From: Ligilactobacillus salivarius DSM 20555 = ATCC 11741
Lineage (GTDB): Bacteria; Bacillota; Bacilli; Lactobacillales; Lactobacillaceae
Direction: 5' to 3'
DNA length: 64,000 bases
Assembly (NCBI RefSeq): GCF_001435955.1
Contig: NZ_AYYT01000006.1
Location: 1-64,000, forward strand
The position numbers were made by a program, and so were the translations under genes. The notes below the pieces were generated by a model. It was not told where the DNA came from. It ran no database searches and was given only the letters and a program-made list of their open reading frames with translations. Below, piece after piece: positions 56,795 through 64,000 of this stretch (positions within the stretch are counted from its first letter, which is position 1; the number at the start of each line of letters is the position of its first letter).

Positions 56795-58660
56795 ATGAAT
56801 AAAAAAGTTCGCTTCTTCCATTCAATCCATTTTAAAATAGCCCTTGTATTTGCATTGTTATTACTAATAACTTTTCAAATTGTTGGGGCTATATTTGTTA
56901 GACAACTAAAAAATGATAATTTAAAATCTTTCAAACAACGAGTGGAATTGTCTACTTATGTTGAAAATTCATTAATAGTTGCTTTGAGTAGGACGGATAC
57001 AGAAGGGGCTAACACTAAAATTAAGAACATCTTAGATGATATTAATAACGCTAATATTCAAGAAGTTCAAGTAATAGATGCGAAAGGCACTATCAGGGGA
57101 GATAGTGATGTAAATAGTCGTTCTTTAATCGGGCAAAAGACAACAAATAGTGCAGTTAAAGGCGTGCTTTATACAGGTCGTACATATACAGAAACGACTT
57201 ATAATCGGAATGATAATAAGCAATATTACATTTCAATCACACCTTTGCTGAATGTATCGAGTAATAATAACGCTGTTGTTGGGGCAATTTATACTCGGGC
57301 AGATATGGCGAGTGTATATGACTCGGTAAATAACGTTGTAGTGATCTTTGCTTCTGCTTCGTTAATTGCGATTGTTATCGGTATGTTTTTAGCGATCATT
57401 GTTTCAAGTTCGATTACTAAGCCAATCGAAGAAATGAAGCGGCAAACAGCTAGGATTGCACGTGGAGATTACTCAGGACACGTACATCAATATGGAAATG
57501 ATGAATTAGGTCAATTAGCACAAGCTGTAAATAATTTATCAATTCGTGTTGAAGAAACTCAGGAGCTTTCTGAATCAGAAAGAAGAAGATTGGACAGTGT
57601 GCTATCGCATATGTCTGACGGTGTGATTGCGACTGATAGACGTGGTGGGATAACGATTGTTAATGATATGGCGATGAATTATCTCGATATTTCTGAAGGC
57701 GAAGTATTAGGTAAGTCAATCTTAGATATTTTGGATATTCGTAACCAATATACGTTAAGAGATTTGCTAGAAAAACAAGATGAAGTTGTCCTTGATATGT
57801 CAGGTGAAAAAGACTTAATCTTGAATGCCTATTTCTCAGTTATTCAAAGAGAATCTGGCTTTATTTCTGGGATTGTCTGCGTGCTACACGATGTTACGGA
57901 ACAACAAAAGATTGATAGAGAACGTAAGCAATTTGTTTCTAACGTTTCCCACGAATTGCGTACACCTTTGACAAGTATGCGCAGCTACATTGAAGCGTTG
58001 AATGATGGTGCTTGGAGAGATGAAAAAGTTGCTCCAGAATTTTTGAAGGTTACACAAGATGAAACTGACAGAATGATACGTATGATTAATGATTTGCTAA
58101 GCTTATCAAGAATGGATTCTGGAACTGTAAAATTAGATCTAGAATTAGTCAATATCAATGGGCTAGTAAATTATATTCTGGATCGTTTCGACATGATGTT
58201 GAAGAAAGATAAGATTGATACGCGAGATATTAAGACTAAGAATTACACGATTAAACGTGATTTTACTAAACGTGATTTATGGGTAGAGTTAGATACCGAT
58301 AAATTCATTCAAGTGGTCGACAATATCATGAATAATGCGATTAAGTACTCTCCTGATGGTGGGGTAATTACTTGTCGCTTATTGGAAACACATAATAATG
58401 TAATTCTAAGTATCAGTGACCAAGGTCTAGGAATTCCAAAGAAAGATCTAGGTCATGTCTTTGATCGTTTCTTCCGTGTTGATAAAGCACGTTCAAGAGC
58501 TCAAGGAGGAACTGGTTTAGGATTAGCGATTTCTAAAGAAGTAATCGAACTTCATCATGGTCGCATTTGGGTAGATAGTGTAGAAGGTAAAGGTTCAACA
58601 TTCTATATTTCTTTACCATATGAAGAATATAGTGAGGAGGATTTGTGGGATGAAAATTAG
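56795..58660 (+). CDS. walK: Sensor histidine kinase WalK (YycG)
   Basis: A 621-residue kinase with two membrane helices around an extracellular Cache-like domain, then HAMP (ITKPIEEMKRQTARIARGDY region) and PAS (about 255-360). HisKA has the phospho-His in FVSNVSHELRTPLTSMR. HATPase has DNIMNNAIKYSPDG, DQGLGIPKKD and GGTGLGLAIS. It phosphorylates WalR in response to wall state. I choose ATG 56795 with AGAGG before it over ATG 56777, which is too close to its AAGGA. Confidence 0.97.
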   Translation: MNKKVRFFHSIHFKIALVFALLLLITFQIVGAIFVRQLKNDNLKSFKQRVELSTYVENSLIVALSRTDTEGANTKIKNILDDINNANIQEVQVIDAKGTIRGDSDVNSRSLIGQKTTNSAVKGVLYTGRTYTETTYNRNDNKQYYISITPLLNVSSNNNAVVGAIYTRADMASVYDSVNNVVVIFASASLIAIVIGMFLAIIVSSSITKPIEEMKRQTARIARGDYSGHVHQYGNDELGQLAQAVNNLSIRVEETQELSESERRRLDSVLSHMSDGVIATDRRGGITIVNDMAMNYLDISEGEVLGKSILDILDIRNQYTLRDLLEKQDEVVLDMSGEKDLILNAYFSVIQRESGFISGIVCVLHDVTEQQKIDRERKQFVSNVSHELRTPLTSMRSYIEALNDGAWRDEKVAPEFLKVTQDETDRMIRMINDLLSLSRMDSGTVKLDLELVNINGLVNYILDRFDMMLKKDKIDTRDIKTKNYTIKRDFTKRDLWVELDTDKFIQVVDNIMNNAIKYSPDGGVITCRLLETHNNVILSISDQGLGIPKKDLGHVFDRFFRVDKARSRAQGGTGLGLAISKEVIELHHGRIWVDSVEGKGSTFYISLPYEEYSEEDLWDEN

Positions 58661-59987
58661 GACATGGATGTTACATCTGGGTTTAATTTTGACCGTTGTT
58701 ATCAGTATTGCTTTTACCTGGTTAATCTGGTTTAATCCTACTACCTTCTTTCAAAATGTTGGACGTACACCAGTTGATACAAGCAGTGGTGTAACGAATG
58801 ATTCAAATAAAAGGCTAGATGATGTATATACTCCAACGAGCTTGATGTATAACGAAACTACTACTAAGAAATATCAGTATTTCAATTATCATTCAGATAT
58901 TACTAATCAAGCTAAAAAGATTATGAATAGAGTTGAAATAACATCATTAAAAACCGTAGCTAAGCAGAATGTTCCTAAATATTTGGCCACAGTTAATCAA
59001 AGTCATAGTTTGATTTTGAATTACCCAGATGTATTGCCAATAAAGTATGTGTGCATCTTGTTTGATAAGGCACCTAAAAAGATTGCTGAAAATAAAGAAA
59101 ATGTCGATCAGATTATTATTCCAACTGGTAATTCAGGAAATACAATTTATTTTCTAAATAGTAAGAAACAAAATATTTATAAAGTAAGTGTGAAAAATCT
59201 GAATGTTAAATCTTTAATGGCATTGACTAAAGACAAGCATACTCAGTCAGTAGCGACTGCTTTGGAAAATATAGGTGATGGCTATCGTTGGACATATCCG
59301 CAAGGGGTAAAATTAAACGAATATAGCTATCTAATCAATAAAGAATCTGCTGGTAATATGGTGGCTAAATTGTTGGGAGCTAATACTTCAGCGACAATTA
59401 CAACCAAGCAACAAGATGGTAAGACGGTTTATTCTGATGACGCTAATCAGAGGATGACAGTTGATAATAAACATGGTGAAGTCGAATATATCAATTATGA
59501 TAGTAATGATAAAAATAAGCCAAAAGTCAGCTTTAGTAAGACTTTGGAGATTAATCTGGCCAAGCTTAATTCTCTAGGAGTTACATTAGATGATGTTAGG
59601 TATTCGAATTATGAGAGTAAGACTGGCGAAGTAATTTATCGTAACTATATTGCAGGATTTCCAATTGTTTCAGAGTATAATTATGGAACTTATAGCTTAC
59701 AAAATGTTACTTCAAATGGGCAAAGATTTATGTTCTCTTTATATGGTTTACAAGTGCCATTGCCAAACACTAATAAGCAAAAGACACTACCATCAACGAG
59801 TGATATTTTAAATCGCTTATCGAGCATAGGTTATAGTTCTAATCGTGTAAAAGCTATAAAAATTGCATACTCTTGGCAACGTAATGATAGTTCAAGTCAA
59901 GTCGTGGATCTGGTGCCAACTTACCTAATAAAGGTTGATGGCAGATGGATTGATTATGAACAGCTATTTCAAAATTTTGGAAAGTAG
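58650..59987 (+). CDS. walH: WalK accessory protein WalH (YycH)
   Basis: A 445-residue protein with one N-terminal membrane helix (about residues 6-28, LHLGLILTVVISIAFTWLIW) and a large extracytoplasmic YycH fold. With WalI it modulates WalK through membrane-helix contacts. ATG 58650 follows GAGGAGGA and overlaps the walK end by 11 bases. Sequence conservation in this family is low; order in the operon is the main support. Confidence 0.92.
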   Translation: MKIRTWMLHLGLILTVVISIAFTWLIWFNPTTFFQNVGRTPVDTSSGVTNDSNKRLDDVYTPTSLMYNETTTKKYQYFNYHSDITNQAKKIMNRVEITSLKTVAKQNVPKYLATVNQSHSLILNYPDVLPIKYVCILFDKAPKKIAENKENVDQIIIPTGNSGNTIYFLNSKKQNIYKVSVKNLNVKSLMALTKDKHTQSVATALENIGDGYRWTYPQGVKLNEYSYLINKESAGNMVAKLLGANTSATITTKQQDGKTVYSDDANQRMTVDNKHGEVEYINYDSNDKNKPKVSFSKTLEINLAKLNSLGVTLDDVRYSNYESKTGEVIYRNYIAGFPIVSEYNYGTYSLQNVTSNGQRFMFSLYGLQVPLPNTNKQKTLPSTSDILNRLSSIGYSSNRVKAIKIAYSWQRNDSSSQVVDLVPTYLIKVDGRWIDYEQLFQNFGK

Positions 59988-59998
59988 GTGAATGAAGT

Positions 59999-60799
59999 AT
60001 GAATTTTAGACGAATTGAGTGGATATTCTTTCTAGCTTTCATAGTTCTCGATATCTTTTTGATATTTACCTACTTTCAACAAAATTGGTCTGTAGTATCA
60101 ATAAAGAATTCTAACCAAGGTGCTAATGAAACGATTATGAAGAGTATCCGGAATGATCAGATCGAAATAAATCCGATATTGTCGAATCGAGCTAGTGAAG
60201 GATATTATCTTGCAAGTCCTAATAGCGATGATTTGAAGAATAAAGCTGATACTGATTTGCGCTACGTTACCTGGACATATAATGATCATAAATTGACGGG
60301 TGATTTTACCACGTTAATTAAAATAAATGATAGCGACAATCCACAAAAAACTTTAAATTCAGTAGTTGATGATACGAGTTTGATAATTCATGGAAAAGAC
60401 TATGCATACTCTAAAGAATTATCAAGTAAAAATACTATTGTTTATACGCAAATGGTGCATGGAAAGCCAATCTATACACCTGAGGGTCAATTAAGATTTA
60501 CGGTTAAAAGTGGCTATGTTGTAGGTTATACTCAACGTCATCTCGCTAAGATACATCAATTAAGAGAAGTGAAGAAGACGATTAGCCAGAGACGAGCAGT
60601 TATTTTGTTGTATCAATATAACAAAATTCCAGCTAATTCAACGGTTAAATGGGTGAAACTAGGTTATACGAAGTTATTGACAGCAAACAATAATACAATT
60701 TTAATTCCAACATGGAATGTGAAGATTAAGAATGATTCATCTGGAATTGTGCAATATCGACGCTTAAATGCGTTTACTGGTGCAATTATGGATGATTAG
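59999..60799 (+). CDS. walI: WalK accessory protein WalI (YycI)
   Basis: A 266-residue protein with one N-terminal helix (WIFFLAFIVLDIFLIFTYF) and an extracytoplasmic YycI domain. It ends with the YycH/YycI-type RLNAFTGAIMDD. It begins 11 bp after walH. A terminator directly follows, separating walI from walJ, unlike the continuous operon in many relatives. Confidence 0.93.
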   Translation: MNFRRIEWIFFLAFIVLDIFLIFTYFQQNWSVVSIKNSNQGANETIMKSIRNDQIEINPILSNRASEGYYLASPNSDDLKNKADTDLRYVTWTYNDHKLTGDFTTLIKINDSDNPQKTLNSVVDDTSLIIHGKDYAYSKELSSKNTIVYTQMVHGKPIYTPEGQLRFTVKSGYVVGYTQRHLAKIHQLREVKKTISQRRAVILLYQYNKIPANSTVKWVKLGYTKLLTANNNTILIPTWNVKIKNDSSGIVQYRRLNAFTGAIMDD

Positions 60800-60803
60800 T
60801 GAG

Positions 60804-60840
60804 AAAATAGGACTAGGAAATTTCTTAGTTCTATTTTTTT
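60804..60840 (+). terminator. walRKHI terminator
   Basis: AAAATAGGACTAGGAAA pairs with TTTCTTAGTTCTATTTT (60804-60837) and ends in T. Confidence 0.88.
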
Positions 60841-60869
60841 AGCACAATTTAGCGGAAGAAGGTAGAGTT

Positions 60870-61207
60870 GTGGAACGTAAAGAATTATTTGCATATATCG
60901 CTGAACATTATCAAGTAAACCCGGAATATTTATGGAAGAAAAATCCTAATTATGCAGTTCTTAGACATCGCCACAACCGTAAATGGTTTGCGATTGTTAT
61001 GGATGTTGAAGCAGAAAAATTAGGATTAAAAGGTACTCAGTTAGAAGAAATTATAGATTTAAAATTAGAGCCAGAATTAATTGAGAAGAAGGATATTTAC
61101 CTGCATATCACATGAATAAGCAACATTGGATTAGCGTACAATTGAAAAAAGTAGCTCCAGAACAGATATTAAAGTTGTTAGAAATGAGCTATAAATTCAC
61201 AAAATAA
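60870..61207 (+). pseudogene. MmcQ/YjbR family DNA-binding-like protein, frameshifted
   Basis: The first frame (GTG 60870) gives KELFAYIAEHYQVNPEYLWKK, NRKWFAIVMDV and LKLEPELIEKK, then runs out at 61115. The -1 frame from 61091 reads GYLPAYHMNKQHWISVQL and ends YKFTK at 61207, exactly the expected MmcQ second half. One base, probably an A in the GAGAAGAAGGA run at 61083-61093, is missing. The intact protein would have about 112 residues. It interrupts the wal cluster between walI and walJ. Confidence 0.83.
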
Positions 61208-61279
61208 AGCGATTAACTTTAAAAAAGAAGACTAAATTGTTATTATTATCGTTGGAAACTAATTAGGGAGATTTTAGAT

Positions 61280-62083
61280 TTGGAAGATCAAGGAATGAAA
61301 ATCAGCGTTTTAGCAAGCGGAAGTACTGGTAATGCTACATATATTGAAACACCTAAGAGTAAAGTACTAGTAGATGCAGGTTTATCTGGGAAAAAGATCG
61401 AAGAATTGATGAATTCAATTGGTAGAACTTTGAAGGATGTAGATAGCTTATTAGTAACGCATGAACATAGCGATCATATCAAGGGTGTAGGTGTTTTGGC
61501 CAGAAGATATGGCATGAATATTTACGCTAATCAAGGAACTTGGGACGCAATGAGTGCGAAAATTGGCAAAGTTCCTTTGGAGCAAAAGCATATTTTTGAT
61601 ATGGGGAAGACTTTGAGTATTGGCGATGTTGATATTGAAAGTTTTGGTGTATCACACGATGCCGCTGAACCTCAATTTTATGAGTTACATCACGGAAAAT
61701 CTTCATTTGCGATTGTTACAGATACTGGCTATGTCCCAGATAGTGTAGCTGGTGTGATTAATAATGCTGAAGCTTATCTATTTGAATGTAATCATGATAC
61801 AGAAATGTTGCGGATGGGACCATACTCCTGGTCATTGAAACAAAGAATTATGAGTGATACAGGGCACTTGTCGAATGATGATGGGGCTGCAGCTTTGATG
61901 GATGTTTTGGGAAATAATACTAAGAAAATATTCTTGGGACATCTAAGTCAGGAAAATAATGTTAAGGCATTAGCGCATGTCACAGTAGAAGATATCATGA
62001 AAGAACACGATTTAGCGGTTGGTCATGACTTTGAAATTTGTGATACAGATCCTAAACAAGCCACTCCATTAATCCAATTATAA
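61280..62083 (+). CDS. walJ: MBL-fold exonuclease WalJ (YycJ)
   Basis: A 267-residue metallo-beta-lactamase-fold protein with LASGSTGNATYIE, the metal motif VTHEHSDHIKG (about 64-74), TDTGYV, CNHD and the terminal His in FLGHLSQENN. In Bacillus it is a 5'-3' DNA exonuclease linked to repair. TTG 61280 (GGGAGA 9 nt before) and ATG 61295 (GGAAG 8 nt before) are both plausible starts. Two bases-of-operon genes flank it: the broken mmcQ and htrA. Confidence 0.95.
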   Translation: MEDQGMKISVLASGSTGNATYIETPKSKVLVDAGLSGKKIEELMNSIGRTLKDVDSLLVTHEHSDHIKGVGVLARRYGMNIYANQGTWDAMSAKIGKVPLEQKHIFDMGKTLSIGDVDIESFGVSHDAAEPQFYELHHGKSSFAIVTDTGYVPDSVAGVINNAEAYLFECNHDTEMLRMGPYSWSLKQRIMSDTGHLSNDDGAAALMDVLGNNTKKIFLGHLSQENNVKALAHVTVEDIMKEHDLAVGHDFEICDTDPKQATPLIQL

Positions 62084-62181
62084 AGAAAGTTTTTTAGAGA
62101 AAATTAATTATTTTGTTCGCAAAATTTTCATAATTAGATCCTAGAATTAGGTTATGAAATAGCTTGAAAGGGGCTGGAAAA

Positions 62182-63489
62182 ATGGGTGAAAGAGGTCCTA
62201 TTGAAGGAGAATTTACAGAATTAAATTCATCAAATAACAATCAAAATAACAACAACAATAACAATAATAAAATTATCAAGAAAGTTGCACTTGTTAGCTT
62301 AGTAGCAGGCCTACTTGGTGGAGGTATTGCAGTTGGTGGATACAACTGGTATGAAAATAGAAATGTAACTTCCAACAATTCTTTGGGAACAACGAAAACA
62401 TCTAATATTAAGGTAGATGTAAGTAGTCAGACAACTAAAGCTTTCAAATCAGTGAAAAATGCAGTAGTTTCAGTTGAAGCTTATTCTTCTAGCAGTGCAT
62501 CTGATTCACTTGAAGCAATCTTTGGTAATAGTAGTAAAGGAGAAACAACAAGTACTAGTGAAGGTTCTGGTGTGATTTACAAAAAATCTGGGAATACAGC
62601 TTTCATTGTAACTAATAATCACGTTGTTTCTGGATCCAATAAGATTGAAATTATCTTGGCTAGTGGTAAAAAAGTCTCTGCTACAGAAGTTGGACATGAT
62701 GCAGTTAGTGACTTAGCGGTATTGAAGATCAATGCTAAAGACGTAACACAAGTAGCGTCATTTGGTGACTCTGACAATATTCAAGTTGGTGAAACAGCCT
62801 TGGCTATCGGTTCGCCATTGGGTTCTCAATATGCAACTTCATTAACTGAAGGGATTATCTCAGCTAAGAAACGTACAATTGATGTAACTGATAGTTCTGG
62901 TAATGCAACTGGCCAAGCAACTGTAATTCAAACAGATGCAGCCATCAACCCTGGTAACTCTGGTGGTCCTTTAATCAACTTAGCAGGTCAAGTAATCGGA
63001 ATTAATTCCATGAAATTGTCTTCTACTGGCACAAGTTCATATGGCAGTGACAGCACATCAGTTGAAGGAATGGGATTTGCAATTCCAAGTAATGAAGTTG
63101 TTAAGATCATTAATCAGCTTGTGAAAAATGGTAAAGTATCTCGTCCAGCCTTAGGTGTGGCAGTGGTCGATTTGAGTAACATTTCTTCTAGTGATCAATC
63201 ATCAACTTTGAAATTGCCAAGTAGTGTGACTGAAGGTGTGGTAATTGCGAGTGTTGAATCTGATTCTCCATTGAAGAACACTGATATTAAGAAGTATGAT
63301 GTGATTACAAAGGTTAATGGTAAGAAGATTAGCGATGTAGCGACATTGAAAGAAGAATTGTACAAACATAAGATTGGTGATACTGTTTCAATTGAGTATT
63401 ATCATGAAGGTAGTAAGAAGACTACTAATGTGAAGTTGACTTTAGAAGCAAATGATTCTAATACCACTTCAGCATCTAACGAAAATTAA
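62182..63489 (+). CDS. htrA: Membrane-anchored serine protease HtrA
   Basis: A 435-residue protein with a cytoplasmic Asn-rich N-terminus, one membrane helix (about 38-54) and a trypsin-like domain. The catalytic triad is His in VTNNHVV, Asp in DLAVLKI and Ser in NPGNSGGPL (about residue 262). One PDZ domain (about 325-415) follows. It degrades misfolded exported proteins. ATG 62182 is 9 nt from GAAAGGGG. A long imperfect palindrome (62127-62158, TTCATAA...TTATGAA) just upstream may be an operator. Confidence 0.96.
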   Translation: MGERGPIEGEFTELNSSNNNQNNNNNNNNKIIKKVALVSLVAGLLGGGIAVGGYNWYENRNVTSNNSLGTTKTSNIKVDVSSQTTKAFKSVKNAVVSVEAYSSSSASDSLEAIFGNSSKGETTSTSEGSGVIYKKSGNTAFIVTNNHVVSGSNKIEIILASGKKVSATEVGHDAVSDLAVLKINAKDVTQVASFGDSDNIQVGETALAIGSPLGSQYATSLTEGIISAKKRTIDVTDSSGNATGQATVIQTDAAINPGNSGGPLINLAGQVIGINSMKLSSTGTSSYGSDSTSVEGMGFAIPSNEVVKIINQLVKNGKVSRPALGVAVVDLSNISSSDQSSTLKLPSSVTEGVVIASVESDSPLKNTDIKKYDVITKVNGKKISDVATLKEELYKHKIGDTVSIEYYHEGSKKTTNVKLTLEANDSNTTSASNEN

Positions 63490-63502
63490 ATAGAAATTTT
63501 GG

Positions 63503-63533
63503 CACATATCTTGTAAGATAGATATGTGTTTTT
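63503..63533 (+). terminator. htrA terminator
   Basis: CACATATC/GATATGTG (63503-63510 / 63521-63528) with T6. Confidence 0.9.
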
Positions 63534-63538
63534 TATTT

Positions 63539-63849
63539 TGTGGATAGATTTTTGGATAACAAATTTTAAGGCTGTTGAAAAGTCATAAAATACTACAGAA
63601 TAAAGGGAAAAGACAAAAATAAAGTTATCCACAGACTGTGGAATAATTGTTAATAACTTTATAATCTAGCTATAATAATCAAAATAAACATTGATATAAT
63701 AACTTTTGTAAGCAGTTATAAAAATTAATTTTATTTAATATTCCTGTGAATAAGTAATTGATTCTTGACAAATTAAGAAACAATAAATCTTGTGGCGAAA
63801 ATATATTCGTAACAATATATAGGAATTCTAATTGTGGATATGTGGATAA
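63539..63849. other. DnaA-box cluster between htrA and rlmH
   Basis: This A/T-rich gap of nearly 400 bp contains TGTGGATAG (63539), TTATCCACA (63625-63633), TGTGGAATA (63637), TGTGGATAT (63833-63841) and TGTGGATAA (63841-63849); the two bold consensus matches are 63625 and 63841. It also has repeated GTTAATAAC/GAATAAC strings like those in oriC. It lies about 55 kb from dnaA and has no initiator gene beside it. Confidence 0.75.
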
Positions 63850-63885
63850 CTTTGTGAATAACTTGTGTGTGAAGGTGGATTTCTT

Positions 63886-64000
63886 ATGAATATAAAAATT
63901 ATTGGTGTGGGTAAGTTAAAAGAAAAATATTTAAAACAGGGAATTGCAGAATATGCAAAACGTCTAGGTACTTTTTGTAAATTTCAAATTGTCGAAGTTC
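63886..64000 (+). CDS. rlmH: 23S rRNA pseudouridine-1915 N3-methyltransferase RlmH (partial)
   Basis: The first 38 codons are present before the window ends. [20 protein letters not shown] and EYAKRL are the unmistakable N-terminus of RlmH (YbeA/OrfX), a SPOUT methyltransferase of about 159 residues. It acts on 70S ribosomes. The DnaA boxes lie directly upstream. Confidence 0.95.
   Translation, partial: MNIKIIGVGKLKEKYLKQGIAEYAKRLGTFCKFQIVEV

Overview
The window is an origin-proximal segment of a low-GC Gram-positive chromosome. The order rpmH-dnaA-dnaN-yaaA-recF-gyrB-gyrA-rpsF-ssb-rpsR with rnpA and yidC to the left, the walRKHIJ-htrA-rlmH cluster at the right end, pyruvate oxidase, and an L-Lys/D-Asp peptidoglycan gene set all point to Lactobacillaceae. 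Companilactobacillus is my best guess at genus, but I cannot confirm it by search.
Layout. Positions 1-722 hold no protein gene. They hold two tandem minus-strand RNA-like modules, each with C-rich loops and an intrinsic terminator. Next come an IscA/HesB-like protein, a polysaccharide deacetylase, a Ser-rich lipoprotein, a LysR/YeiH divergent pair and a CNT nucleoside transporter. yidC, rnpA and rpmH run leftward away from oriC (7.7-8.1 kb, with a second part at 9.5-9.65 kb). The replication genes run rightward to 18.5 kb. From 18.5 to 37.6 kb there are housekeeping and envelope genes: a dehydrogenase, GT2 glycosyltransferase, M23 peptidase, AsnB, MscL, pyruvate oxidase, a MurE/D-Asp ligase/Asp racemase operon, and several transporters with regulators. 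A structured RNA candidate lies at 27.14-27.34 kb. pepF is followed by a cysteine operon (cysK-like and cystathionine lyase) whose leader looks like a complete ribosome-mediated attenuator with a Cys-rich leader peptide. From 42 to 56 kb come an Fe-ADH, msrB, a RelB/YafQ toxin-antitoxin pair with a broken toxin, an L,D-transpeptidase, a MarR-controlled heterodimeric ABC exporter, a lipoprotein plus zinc-ribbon HerA-like ATPase pair, a zinc-ribbon membrane protein, a Cof phosphatase and an AlbA_2-domain protein. The wal operon and htrA close the window. A second cluster of DnaA boxes lies just before rlmH.
How they work together. Cell-wall genes dominate outside replication. MurE (Lys type), D-Asp ligase and Asp racemase build the L-Lys-D-Asp bridge, and AsnB may amidate it. 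The deacetylase, M23 peptidase, L,D-transpeptidase and the WalRK system remodel and monitor the wall. Sulfur metabolism is represented by the attenuated cysteine operon, MsrB and YeiH.
Three genes (TMEM175-like, YafQ toxin, MmcQ/YjbR) are each broken by one apparent -1 base shift, so either real decay or systematic sequencing error must be considered. The most novel elements are regulatory RNAs: the Cys attenuator at 39.67-39.93 kb, the tandem C-rich sRNA candidates at 0.16-0.58 kb, and the orphan RNA at 27.1 kb.
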